NCBI GenBank assembly: GCA_945861445.1
Contig: CAMAVF010000015.1
Span: forward strand, 1 to 38,561
DNA length: 38,561 nt
Direction: 5' to 3'
DNA from: Planctomicrobium piriforme
GTDB taxonomy: Bacteria > Planctomycetota > Planctomycetia > Planctomycetales > Planctomycetaceae
Under the pieces are notes generated by a model that did not search any database, had not been told where the DNA came from, and worked only from the letters and a program-made list of their open reading frames with translations. The stretch's first letter is position 1; each line of letters starts with the position of its first letter. Made by a program: the position numbers and the translations under genes. Positions 1 through 8,146 of this stretch are shown piece after piece.

Positions 1-39
1 CCGCAGCCGATCTTCCTCAGAAAACGTCAGTCGAGTCAT
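1..39 (-). CDS. Possible 5' end of a CDS leaving the window
   Basis: An ATG at 39-37 opens a frame that reads MTRLTFSEEDRLR and stays open to the left edge. It is preceded by a GAGGGG purine run about seven bases upstream, a plausible ribosome binding site. Only 13 codons are visible, so the family cannot be named. It lies just downstream of a broken glycosyltransferase gene, so it may belong to whatever truncated that gene, but this is inference. Confidence 0.3.
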   Translation of the reverse strand, partial: MTRLTFSEEDRLR

Positions 40-72
40 CCTTGACCCCTCACTCATCCTGCCCATTCCCCA

Positions 73-305
73 TCAGACACCAACACCCATCATCCCAAAA
101 AACCAACGCCTCGCCAAGACCTCATTCCTTGCCGCGCGAAGTATAATGAGACCATCGGCCACTCAGTGGGCAATGGCTTATCATTCGCGACATCTGCCGG
201 ATTCTTATAGAAGCGTGAGATTCCCCATACGAGTATCGGATAGCCGACATACGCATAGACGACCCCGCTCGCACACAGCCAGAAGAGGTTTTCCAGACTA
301 ATCAT
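73..305 (-). pseudogene. Truncated, frameshifted family 2 glycosyltransferase
   Basis: The start ATG (305-303) overlaps the stop of the upstream acetyltransferase gene as ATGA, so this was the next gene of the operon. The first 30 residues hold a membrane segment (LFWLCASGVVYAYVGYPILV) typical of membrane-anchored GT2 enzymes, followed by WPMVSL where the GT-A fold normally begins. In the annotated frame the protein then turns to unrelated residues and stops at 90. Shifting frame at the VSL codons gives LIILRAARNEVLARR, very like the usual VSLIIAARNEE start of a GT2 domain, and this frame stops at 73. All catalytic parts (DxD, QxxRW) are absent. It is best read as a relic with an indel and a 3' truncation; a sequencing error could explain the shift but not the truncation. 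Confidence 0.6.
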
Positions 306-880
306 GACGGGTCTCCTGAGCTGGAAATAAGGGTCTCGGAGTCGGCGATCACGGTGTCGGGTTGCGCGGCATCCCGCTGCCGCAGGACCTTGGCAGGAAT
401 GCCGCCCACGGTAGCTCCGTCGGGGACATCATGAACCACGACGGCATTCGCCCCAATTCGAGAAAACTTGCCAATGCGCACGGGGCCGATAATCTTGGCT
501 CCCGCACCAATGAAGATGTTGTCGCCGAGAATCGGTGTCTGATTCTTTTCCGCACCGATCGTGACTTGATGCTCAATAAAGATTTGTCGGCCGCCGCGTA
601 CATTGCTGTTGATCACCACTCCTTGACTGTGGATCAAGACAAACCCGGGTCCAAAATCCGCTTTCCGACCGATAATGCATTGGCAACAAATCGCATTGAT
701 TTTGTTGAACAGCATGGTCAAGGGGAGCAGACGCCAGCGTTGCGACCACTGCATGGCGCGATACCAGAACATCGCCGCAGTGCCGTCCGTCAGTAATGTT
801 TGTACGACGGCACTCGCGCTGGATGAGCCATAACACCAGACGGCCTTCTGACGGACATCTTCGATAAATAGTCGCCACAT
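302..880 (-). CDS. Serine O-acetyltransferase-like hexapeptide transferase
   Basis: Cytoplasmic acetyltransferase of the left-handed beta-helix (hexapeptide repeat) type, related to serine acetyltransferase CysE and to sugar O-acetyltransferases. An alpha-helical N-terminal part (about residues 1-75) is followed by hexapeptide turns such as GPGFVLIHSQGVVIN, IGAEKNQTPILGDNIFIGAG and IGANAVVV, and the family's closing motif VGGIPAKVL. It probably uses acetyl-CoA. Because it sits inside a polysaccharide operon, the acceptor may be a sugar or amino-sugar intermediate rather than free serine; this is inference. I chose the ATG at 880, preceded by AGAGAAG at good distance and 10 bp after the upstream stop; a GTG at 910 would add 10 residues and overlap the upstream gene. 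The stop overlaps the next start as ATGA. Confidence 0.85.
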   Translation of the reverse strand: MWRLFIEDVRQKAVWCYGSSSASAVVQTLLTDGTAAMFWYRAMQWSQRWRLLPLTMLFNKINAICCQCIIGRKADFGPGFVLIHSQGVVINSNVRGGRQIFIEHQVTIGAEKNQTPILGDNIFIGAGAKIIGPVRIGKFSRIGANAVVVHDVPDGATVGGIPAKVLRQRDAAQPDTVIADSETLISSSGDPS

Positions 881-890
881 ATTTGCTTCT

Positions 891-2303
891 CTATCTACGC
901 GAAGTTGCACCTTGAGTCACGACATCATTCAACACCTGGGCCAGTTGCCCTGCTTGATGCAGCCGGGTGAACTCGGTCAAGTCGACTTCATCATGGGAAT
1001 CGAGGTCACAACGGCCCGTTCCGGGGAACACGGCCAACTGATCACACAACCAATTGGCGATGCCGGACACATCGTGGGGTTCAAAATGATTCCTCGGGAA
1101 GTAACGCCGGACGATGCCCGCCGTTTCACCCGCGGGAGTGATTGCCAGGATGGGCTTTCTTAAAGCCAGGTATTCAAACAGCTTGGCAGGTGCCACGCGT
1201 TCCGCGCCGGGCACGCCGCTCAACAAGAGGCAGAGTGCGTCCGCATCGGCCATCAACTGCAACGCCGCCGAGTGATCACAATAGTCGCGAATCTCAACTT
1301 TGCAGCGTGTTGCCTGCAAGCGATTTAAGAGCGAGGTTTGTTCCGGGGTCTTACGCCCCACAAATACCAACTCCAGGTGGTCCAACAATTCCGGGCTGTC
1401 CTGCTGCAGTCGCTCGACCGCCTCAACGACCGGTTGCACGTTGGTCAGATTCCACAGCGTTCCCGTATAAACAATTCGGAATCGGGATCTGTCGGTTGCG
1501 GATTTGTGAGACCGCTGAATCAGCCCTTCGAAGTCGGCCGTATCGAAGCCATTGAAGATGCAAAACGCAGGGGCCCGACTGCCAGCCTGACGTGCTCGGT
1601 CTTGTAAGCGGGCGGTGCTGCCTTGAGTCGTGGCGACAATGGCATCGGCCTGACGCAGGACCGAGCGTTGCATCCGTTCTTGAACGACCCGCGAAAACCA
1701 GTCTCGCCGGCTGTTCTCTAGGTATTGGCTGCTCAGGTCCCATTCGTCGCGATAGTCCACGATCAGCGGCAATCCCGTTCGCTTTTTTAGCATCGTTCCT
1801 AGAACGAGATTCGAATACGGGGGCGCTGTGGCCAGGATTGCATCATGCGGCAAGCGAGCCAGCAGCCGCTTGGCTGCCGTAAGGGCATTCGGGACCCATA
1901 ACATTTGGGGATCCGGTTGCAGCAAGACGCTGGCCGCGCTCTTGGCGGTCGCGCGGGCTAATCCCTTCAACCTTGAAACGATGCCCGACTTGGCTGTCTG
2001 CTGCTGACCGAGTTGTTGCTTGAGTCGATAATCGGGTTCCCAGGTCCGCGCCTTTTCAATGACCAGATCATCCGGCAAGTCGCGGCACAGGCTTTCATCA
2101 AATACGGGGACTGACGGATTCGCGGCCATCAAGACGGAGACATCCCAGCCGAATTGACGCAAGTATTTCACGAACTTGAGTGGGCGTTGAACCCCGGCAC
2201 CTCCCACTGGTGGGAAGTGGTAACTGATCAAGAGCAATCGTTTGTTGCTCATATCGGCTCGTTGAACGAGAGGTGCGATATTCAGGGAAGCAGACGAAGT
2301 CAT
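891..2303 (-). CDS. Glycosyltransferase family 4 (GT-B)
   Basis: A 470-residue GT-B glycosyltransferase that should transfer a sugar from a nucleotide donor during polysaccharide assembly at the cytoplasmic membrane face. The N-terminal Rossmann half opens with LLLISYHFPPVGGAGVQRP, the glycine-rich acceptor-side loop of WbuB-type GT4 enzymes. The C-terminal half has the linker FNGFD, the strand FRIVYTGTLWN, and the donor-binding stretch APAKLFEYLALRKPILAI with the usual glutamate. The donor and linkage cannot be predicted. The start ATG (2303-2301) overlaps the stop of the upstream fusion gene as ATGA, pointing to translational coupling; MSNKR at residue 18 is an alternative start directly before the conserved strand. 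Confidence 0.88.
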   Translation of the reverse strand: MTSSASLNIAPLVQRADMSNKRLLLISYHFPPVGGAGVQRPLKFVKYLRQFGWDVSVLMAANPSVPVFDESLCRDLPDDLVIEKARTWEPDYRLKQQLGQQQTAKSGIVSRLKGLARATAKSAASVLLQPDPQMLWVPNALTAAKRLLARLPHDAILATAPPYSNLVLGTMLKKRTGLPLIVDYRDEWDLSSQYLENSRRDWFSRVVQERMQRSVLRQADAIVATTQGSTARLQDRARQAGSRAPAFCIFNGFDTADFEGLIQRSHKSATDRSRFRIVYTGTLWNLTNVQPVVEAVERLQQDSPELLDHLELVFVGRKTPEQTSLLNRLQATRCKVEIRDYCDHSAALQLMADADALCLLLSGVPGAERVAPAKLFEYLALRKPILAITPAGETAGIVRRYFPRNHFEPHDVSGIANWLCDQLAVFPGTGRCDLDSHDEVDLTEFTRLHQAGQLAQVLNDVVTQGATSRR

Positions 2304-4312
2304 TCCGGGTATCCTTGTTTCACGATCTGCACTTGTCGGGCTGAAGTTGTTTCCAAAACCAGGTCGTCACGCTCGGGCAGGGCGATGTGTTTCTTGCCCG
2401 ACAGCCATTGATCGATGGTTTGAAAATCACCCAGGCCACGGTCGGCGATGAGTTGCACGAAGGGTTCAATGGCGTGGAGACAATGCGGATGGGTATCGTG
2501 CAGTAACACAATGTCGCCTCGTGCGGGTTCATATTGCTGCACCCACGGTTGAATCCCGACGAGTGGATCGGCGCGGTAATCGCGGGGGTCCTGATTCCAG
2601 AGCACGATGGACTGCTGCAGCCTCCAAAGTCCTAATGTTTTCGACAGCGACAACTTGCCCTTCGGTGGACGGAACAAAGTGGGGCGCTGGCTGGTGAGAT
2701 CTTCGATCAAGTTGAGCGACCGCCGGACCTCGTCCATGAGCGTCTTCGCCGAGGTCTGCGCGGGTTCCGAATGCGTGAAGGTGTGACAGCCGAGGGTATG
2801 CCCTTCAGCAATGATCCGTTTGGCCAAATGAGGGAAGCGGGCAACGGCCTGTCCGACGACAAAAAATGTCGCTCGAATCTGATACTTTAAAAGCTCATCC
2901 AACAGCAGCGGCGTGTACTCGGGATGCGGACCATCGTCAAAGGTCAACGCGATTCCCGTCGCCGTCGCCGGACCGCACGTCATCCAGCGTTCGCGCGGCA
3001 AGACGGCTGACATGACCGTCTTCACCCCTTGCCGGAAGGGATTGATGTTGAACTCCGTCCTCTTCGGCGGTGTCGATACTGCTCCCGTCACGCATTCTAC
3101 GGTGGGAACCGCGTCAGCAGATGAGTCCACAGAACTCACACTTGTTGCCAGGTAGGATGTTCTGCGGCAGCTTTGAATAATGTCAACGACCTGTTTGGCG
3201 GAGTCTTGCCAGGACTGCGGTTTGGCACGGTGCCGACTCTGTACCCATTTGAGTCCCAATCGCGTTTGAATCGCCTCTGCCAACTTAAGCGGTTCGGCAG
3301 GAGGTACCAGTTGGTCAAACTCGACGTCGGTGATCTCCGGGATCCCTCCCACATTTGTCGCCACGAATGCCGCTCCGCAGGCGATCGCTTCTAACAACAC
3401 ATTCGGAATCCCCTCGGAAAGACTGGGCAGCACCACGAGATCTGCTGCCCGATACCAATCCGCTAGAACCGCTTGTGATTGCCCGCCGCGCAGTTCAAAC
3501 CGGCCCTGAAGACCGAGTTCAGCGACTTGTCCCTCGAGCGCAGAGCGCCCCGGACCATCACCCAGGAGATAGCATCGCACTTCGTGACCTTGTCGTTGCA
3601 AGTGCCCGCACGCAGTGACGAGTGCCGGCCAGTCCTTCACCGGAACGAGACGCCCAACACCGACCAGAATCCGGGCGTCGAGCGGCAAACCGAGTCTCTG
3701 TCGAGCGGCATTGCGATCACCCGGGCAGAAGACGTTCTCGTCGACACCCCGCCGTACGACAAACACGCGATTCGAGTCAACGCCGTCGGCGACAACTTGC
3801 TGAGCGATATCGGAACTGACGGCAATGACCGCATCCGACTTCACTAATGTATTCAGAATCGCAGCACGACGCGCACCCTTCTTGCCAATGAGCAGGACAT
3901 CTGAGCCCCCCACCATCGAGATGGCGGGAACTCCCAGCCGACGCGCGATTCTCAATGCGACCGCACCATCTGGATGCGCCCAGTAAGACAAGACTGCATC
4001 CGGGCGAAATGGCTTTAAGTCCTGTTCGACTCGATGCTGAATGCTCAGTTCCAGAAAACGATCATAGTGTGCCCGCAACACCTTGGGCGGATACCAGAAG
4101 GTCGGATACGACGCCGTCACGGTTGGCTGCAGCAGAATGGGTGTCGACGGCAATTTGGTACGGCGAGCACGCAGGTGATCAACCCACGACACCGGGCAGA
4201 CAACATGCACGTCGTGCTGTTGCCCCAGGGCGCGGATCAGTGCTCCATTGAACGTCCCCTTACCGGGGGCTAATGGATTCGGATGCACATTAGATACAAA
4301 CAATAACCGCAT
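2300..4312 (-). CDS. GT4 glycosyltransferase fused to NodB-type polysaccharide deacetylase
   Basis: A 670-residue two-enzyme protein. Residues 1-385 are a GT4 glycosyltransferase: it starts LLFVSNVHPNPLAPGKGTF and carries VGRLVPVKDWPALV and the donor site SEGIPNVLLEAIACG. A linker of about 55 residues rich in Ser, Thr and Val follows. Residues 445-645 are a carbohydrate esterase 4 (NodB) domain with TFDDGPH (T457-H463, catalytic and metal Asp 459/460), metal ligands H510 and H514 in HTFTHS, RPPKG at 548, and LLHD with H605. The deacetylase half should remove N- or O-acetyl groups from a sugar. There is no signal peptide or membrane segment between the halves, so both appear cytoplasmic. Separate genes are more usual, and the fusion suggests that glycosyl transfer and deacetylation act on the same lipid-linked intermediate. 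Confidence 0.9.
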   Translation of the reverse strand: MRLLFVSNVHPNPLAPGKGTFNGALIRALGQQHDVHVVCPVSWVDHLRARRTKLPSTPILLQPTVTASYPTFWYPPKVLRAHYDRFLELSIQHRVEQDLKPFRPDAVLSYWAHPDGAVALRIARRLGVPAISMVGGSDVLLIGKKGARRAAILNTLVKSDAVIAVSSDIAQQVVADGVDSNRVFVVRRGVDENVFCPGDRNAARQRLGLPLDARILVGVGRLVPVKDWPALVTACGHLQRQGHEVRCYLLGDGPGRSALEGQVAELGLQGRFELRGGQSQAVLADWYRAADLVVLPSLSEGIPNVLLEAIACGAAFVATNVGGIPEITDVEFDQLVPPAEPLKLAEAIQTRLGLKWVQSRHRAKPQSWQDSAKQVVDIIQSCRRTSYLATSVSSVDSSADAVPTVECVTGAVSTPPKRTEFNINPFRQGVKTVMSAVLPRERWMTCGPATATGIALTFDDGPHPEYTPLLLDELLKYQIRATFFVVGQAVARFPHLAKRIIAEGHTLGCHTFTHSEPAQTSAKTLMDEVRRSLNLIEDLTSQRPTLFRPPKGKLSLSKTLGLWRLQQSIVLWNQDPRDYRADPLVGIQPWVQQYEPARGDIVLLHDTHPHCLHAIEPFVQLIADRGLGDFQTIDQWLSGKKHIALPERDDLVLETTSARQVQIVKQGYPE

Positions 4313-4364
4313 ACTGGCACTTCTGTAGAATTTGACTTGTCACTGACTCTGCTGGATTTGATGT

Positions 4365-5609
4365 CTATTCTTCGGTGGCGGTCGGTGCCGCTGCAGCCTT
4401 TCCTAAACGCGACTTCTGACGCAACTTGCGATACCAGCCCAGGACTTTGACCATCTGCTTGCCACACTGCCGGATCGATCGTGAGCCATTCAGATAAGCA
4501 ATCAGGCTGCGGCCTCTAATACCCGGCGGCACCAGCCAGATGTTGCCGGCGGTCGTCTCCACATTGGCCAGCATGCGCTTGTAGTCGGCGTCACCCATCC
4601 CGAAATCGAAGCATTCGGGCGGATTGTCTCCGAACATGTCGTCGAGCACTTTTAGGAGAAGTACCTGGCCCGGCGAGAGCGCATGGAACTGGCGATCGAA
4701 GCCCACTTCTTCATAGCGGTAGAGCCCGCGGTGCTGATTCCCAATGATGAATGCCATCGGCGTTTCACCCTGATACAGCAGGTACGAACGCAACGCCCCC
4801 TGGGTAGCCAGAAACGTAAACTGAGCCAGATCGGCAGGGTCATTCTTGACCCGCAAACCGAATTGTTCGGTCTGCCAGGTGTTGACGGAGATCTGATGGG
4901 CGTCGCGCAGGAAGTCAGCCACTTGGTCGGCCGACGAGCAGCGGACGACTTTGATCGGGCCGAGCTTCTTCTCTTTGCGTTTAAACGTATTGCGCGTCTT
5001 CGACGAGAACTTGCCGAAGTATTCGGTACTGGTACGCGGCAGAGTGATCTTTAGACGCACCTGGAATGAAGTGGGTGAATAGATCCCATAGCCGCGCTGC
5101 GTGTAACTCTTCGCCAGATTCAGCAAGGATGATTCTTGGTCGACATCTTCAATCAGCAGGTAGCGAGCACCACGCCGCAAGACCTCTTGAGTGGCGGCTT
5201 CCAGCAAACGTGCATGGACCTGTTCGTCGCCGCCCGTCAAAAACCGATTCCCGATGAGACGATAGCCGTGGAGTTTCAGGTTGGGTCCCACGCCACCGAC
5301 GTATCTGGATTTACTGACCTTTGGCAGAAGTCCGCCAAACCCAACGATTCGGCCCTCACGCCGGCAGACAATAATCAGGCTTGGCAGTTTGCTCTGCGGC
5401 AGAAAGGGCAATTCAGCGCCAGTGTAATCCGGATGGTGAAAGATCAACGCTCCTGGATCTCGCTCATACAGTTCCAGCCATTCGCTGCGGATCTTGGAGA
5501 GTGGATTGTTAAACTCGTCCAGCAGATTGGCGACTTCAACAGTCAGACCATCAGCCGACGGAGTAGTCTGGGATACGCGTTCATTGATCGCAGCTTCAGG
5601 TACTGACAC
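4365..5609 (-). CDS. FemAB/CelD-type GNAT acyltransferase
   Basis: A 414-residue protein of the FemAB/CelD (BioF2-like acetyltransferase) group, enzymes with a double GNAT fold that transfer acyl or aminoacyl groups and are common in exopolysaccharide operons. Signs are the basic motif SSKTRNTFKRKEKKLG near residue 205, the second-fold strands ALRSYLLYQGETPMAFIIGN and the closing motif CFDFGMGDADYKRML. The substrate is unknown; modification of a sugar or an amino-sugar side group is likely from the context. The start codon is GTG, with a weak purine stretch (GAAAGA) upstream. It lies between two glycosyltransferase genes with gaps of 52 and 77 bp and is related in fold to the protein at 6953-8113. 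Confidence 0.82.
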   Translation of the reverse strand: MSVPEAAINERVSQTTPSADGLTVEVANLLDEFNNPLSKIRSEWLELYERDPGALIFHHPDYTGAELPFLPQSKLPSLIIVCRREGRIVGFGGLLPKVSKSRYVGGVGPNLKLHGYRLIGNRFLTGGDEQVHARLLEAATQEVLRRGARYLLIEDVDQESSLLNLAKSYTQRGYGIYSPTSFQVRLKITLPRTSTEYFGKFSSKTRNTFKRKEKKLGPIKVVRCSSADQVADFLRDAHQISVNTWQTEQFGLRVKNDPADLAQFTFLATQGALRSYLLYQGETPMAFIIGNQHRGLYRYEEVGFDRQFHALSPGQVLLLKVLDDMFGDNPPECFDFGMGDADYKRMLANVETTAGNIWLVPPGIRGRSLIAYLNGSRSIRQCGKQMVKVLGWYRKLRQKSRLGKAAAAPTATEE

Positions 5610-5686
5610 AATAAGAATCTTTCAAGGTCTAGGTAACTACCGAATATCAGTTCGTTGTGTGGCTCGTTGCGCTTGTCACTTGCCGA

Positions 5687-6895
5687 CTACAGTCGGACTA
5701 CGTGTTTAGCGAGTAGTTCTTCATAAAGGCGTTCGTAATCACTCACCATTTGCGTGTTGGAGAAAAAGCGTTCGACGCGTTGCCGGCCTCGCAGCCCGAG
5801 CTCCGACCAGCGGGCCGATGACTGCACCATGCGAATCAGTCCCGCCGCCAGGGCGTCGACATCGGCGGACGGAACCAGGTAGCCGGTCACGCCCTCTTCC
5901 ACGATCTCGGGGTTCCCTCCAACATGGGTGGCGAGCACGGGCAGTCCGCACGCCATCGCTTCTAATAAAGTGAGAGAGATCCCTTCGGTCAGCGTGGCGG
6001 TGGCAAAAAATCCGGCTGTCGCGAGGAGGTCCGGAATGTCTTGTCGCTCGCCCAGGAGTTCAATGCGCGCCGACTGGCCTGATTCCGCGATCACCTGCTC
6101 GATTCGCGAACGCTCGGGGCCATCGCCGACAATCATCAATTTCAGTTCTGGAACAACTTCCGCGGCCAGCGCGACCGCGCGAACCAACGTGGGAAAGTCC
6201 TTCTCGGGGGACAGTCGGGCGACCGAGATCGCAACCGGTGCGGTGGCTGGTCCCCGAAATGTGAAACGGCTTAGATCGATTCCATTCCAAATGCGGGCGA
6301 TTCGACTGCGTGGCAGTGAAGAGTCCACTTGGCACAGGTTCGCGGAATCATCAGAGACGGCGACGACCCGGTCGGCCATCAAGCCAGCCAACCAGAACCA
6401 GGTGCGTGCTTTCCACGTCGTTCCAATCCGGCGTCCGTGACGCGTATTGATGACGACAGGAACACGGCACCAGCGGGCTGCCAGCGTGCCGTAGAAGTGG
6501 GGATAGGCGTTGTGTGTATGAACGACGTCGGGTTTCAGCTTCTTAAAGAACCGAACGAGTTCACGCCATTGAGCCCACGGACGTCCGCGACGATCGGGCA
6601 ACAAATGGACGGTGCAGCCCGCAGCCCGAATGTCTTCCGCCGGCTGTCCAACATTATGTAAGGCGACGAAATGGAGTTCATACAGATCCTGGTCATAACA
6701 ACGGGCGAATTCGACCAGTAGCCGTTCCATTCCGCCGGTGCAAAGTCCCAGGCTGACATGGCACACGCGACGACGCTGCTTCCCCCGCGCGCTGGCAGTC
6801 GATTGCGCATCGGATGAAGGCTGCTCATTAAGAGCAGGTTCGATCGTCGGTAGTGTCGTGACCAATTGCGTCATCATTTCGATTTCATGTTTCAC
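5687..6895 (-). CDS. Glycosyltransferase family 4
   Basis: A GT4 retaining glycosyltransferase of about 400 residues. After a variable N-terminal tail it shows VCHVSLGLCTGGMERLLVEF, the acceptor-side loop of this family (usually GGxE), then PDVVHTHNAYPHFYG, the linker WNGIDLSRF, the second Rossmann strand VAISVARLSPEKDFPTLV, and TEGISLTLLEAMACGLPVLA with the donor-binding glutamates. It should extend the repeat unit made by this operon. The first in-frame codon is GTG at 6895; ATG codons at 6877 and 6874 are possible starts and would remove six or seven residues with no effect on the domain. The last residues (KHVVRL) fall in a short GTAGTC-containing repeat-like stretch. Confidence 0.9.
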   Translation of the reverse strand: MKHEIEMMTQLVTTLPTIEPALNEQPSSDAQSTASARGKQRRRVCHVSLGLCTGGMERLLVEFARCYDQDLYELHFVALHNVGQPAEDIRAAGCTVHLLPDRRGRPWAQWRELVRFFKKLKPDVVHTHNAYPHFYGTLAARWCRVPVVINTRHGRRIGTTWKARTWFWLAGLMADRVVAVSDDSANLCQVDSSLPRSRIARIWNGIDLSRFTFRGPATAPVAISVARLSPEKDFPTLVRAVALAAEVVPELKLMIVGDGPERSRIEQVIAESGQSARIELLGERQDIPDLLATAGFFATATLTEGISLTLLEAMACGLPVLATHVGGNPEIVEEGVTGYLVPSADVDALAAGLIRMVQSSARWSELGLRGRQRVERFFSNTQMVSDYERLYEELLAKHVVRL

Positions 6896-6952
6896 GCCCT
6901 GGCGAGCGTGGTTGCGAGAGTTCTTAGTACGTCAGTTCCCAGTTCCAGAAGC

Positions 6953-8113
6953 TCATCGTTTGCGGAGCGATCGCAGCCCGTCCAGGAGTCGAAACTTCAG
7001 GCTCGGCCTACGCCAGCGAATCCAGTACACCACGTTGTGATGGGTCGACAGAACTCGCTTGTATTGATCGTCTCCCGCCAGAAAGTCGAAGGCGTCGTAG
7101 CCCCGGCGGGCGCCCTCCAGCATCGCCAGATACTGGGTGACATTCCCCAGGCTGTGTTTCGATTGGTGATCGGGCAATCCACCCTGGTAGTACCACAGTC
7201 GATTCTGTTCGATCAGCAGATAAAGGATCCCGATCACACGTCGTTGCTCGCGAACACGAACCAGGACGGCTCGTTGTTGTGGAACGAGAGTCTCGATTAA
7301 ATCTCGATGAAAGAACCGGAAGCGGTCACTGGAGAACACACCGGGTTTCCCGGCTGCATTCCACCGGGCCTGGTGATAGCCAATCATCTCGTCGAATAGC
7401 TGTAGTGCGACCTGGGGCTCGTCTGCCCAGTCGACTTGCAGATCGCCCAGGTCTCGCAGGCTGCGACGTAAGTTAGTCCGGGTCGATTCACCAAATAGTC
7501 GCCACGGTTCGGACGGCGCTGCACGGAACAGATTCAGATCGCAATAGTGGGAAGGAACTTCTTGCACAACAGTCGGCGTGTCGCAGTTCAAAAAGTCCTG
7601 AGATTCTTCCGCTACGATCCCTTCGACCAGCAGGCACTCGCACGTTTCACGTTTTGTAATCCAATGCGTGAGCTGCCGGACAAACGGGGACCGAAACTCA
7701 GACGCGACGAGCAGGCGATTGTATTCGACGCACACACTTTCAGGCTCAGGTTCGCCGGCGGTCCCGATGTGCAGAGTCTTGATCTCAAACGGCCCGTCGT
7801 ATTGCTGCACGCCGTTCGTGATCAGACACATGCCGACGACTTCACCGGCGTGCGTGGCAACGGCCAACCGATGCGGAACGAGATCTCCGTAATGCTTGAG
7901 CCAGGTTTGCGTCCAGACGTGCGAGCAGGTCAGATAGGACGACCGCAGGCGGACTTCCAACGCGGCCCATTCTTGCATCCATTCCGCCGACATTCCGACA
8001 ATCCGCACGCTGTCCAGGGCCGGTCGTTCGGAAGAACAACAGGCTGCATTTGATGTCGAAGTCACTGCTGGTAGTGGCATAGTACCCGGTTCCCGTGGGG
8101 CTCGATTGTCCAT
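6953..8113 (-). CDS. CelD/BcsL-type GNAT acyltransferase
   Basis: A 386-residue acyltransferase of the CelD/BioF2-like group. Diagnostic stretches are TRTNLRRSLRDLGDLQV, YHQARWNAAGKPGVFSSDRF, and the C-terminal FDFLAGDDQYKRVLST, which matches the D-F-x-x-G-D-x-x-Y-K pattern of the family. No signal peptide or membrane helix is seen, so it should act in the cytoplasm on a polysaccharide precursor. The acyl donor is not visible from sequence. The start is uncertain: ATG at 8113 lacks a strong ribosome binding site; ATG at 8080 (residue 12) and residue 41 just before the domain are alternatives. It starts 33 bp after the ligase gene. Confidence 0.82.
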   Translation of the reverse strand: MDNRAPREPGTMPLPAVTSTSNAACCSSERPALDSVRIVGMSAEWMQEWAALEVRLRSSYLTCSHVWTQTWLKHYGDLVPHRLAVATHAGEVVGMCLITNGVQQYDGPFEIKTLHIGTAGEPEPESVCVEYNRLLVASEFRSPFVRQLTHWITKRETCECLLVEGIVAEESQDFLNCDTPTVVQEVPSHYCDLNLFRAAPSEPWRLFGESTRTNLRRSLRDLGDLQVDWADEPQVALQLFDEMIGYHQARWNAAGKPGVFSSDRFRFFHRDLIETLVPQQRAVLVRVREQRRVIGILYLLIEQNRLWYYQGGLPDHQSKHSLGNVTQYLAMLEGARRGYDAFDFLAGDDQYKRVLSTHHNVVYWIRWRRPSLKFRLLDGLRSLRKR

Positions 8114-8146
8114 GACGATTTGTCAAGCGTTGCGTTTTGATTCGTA

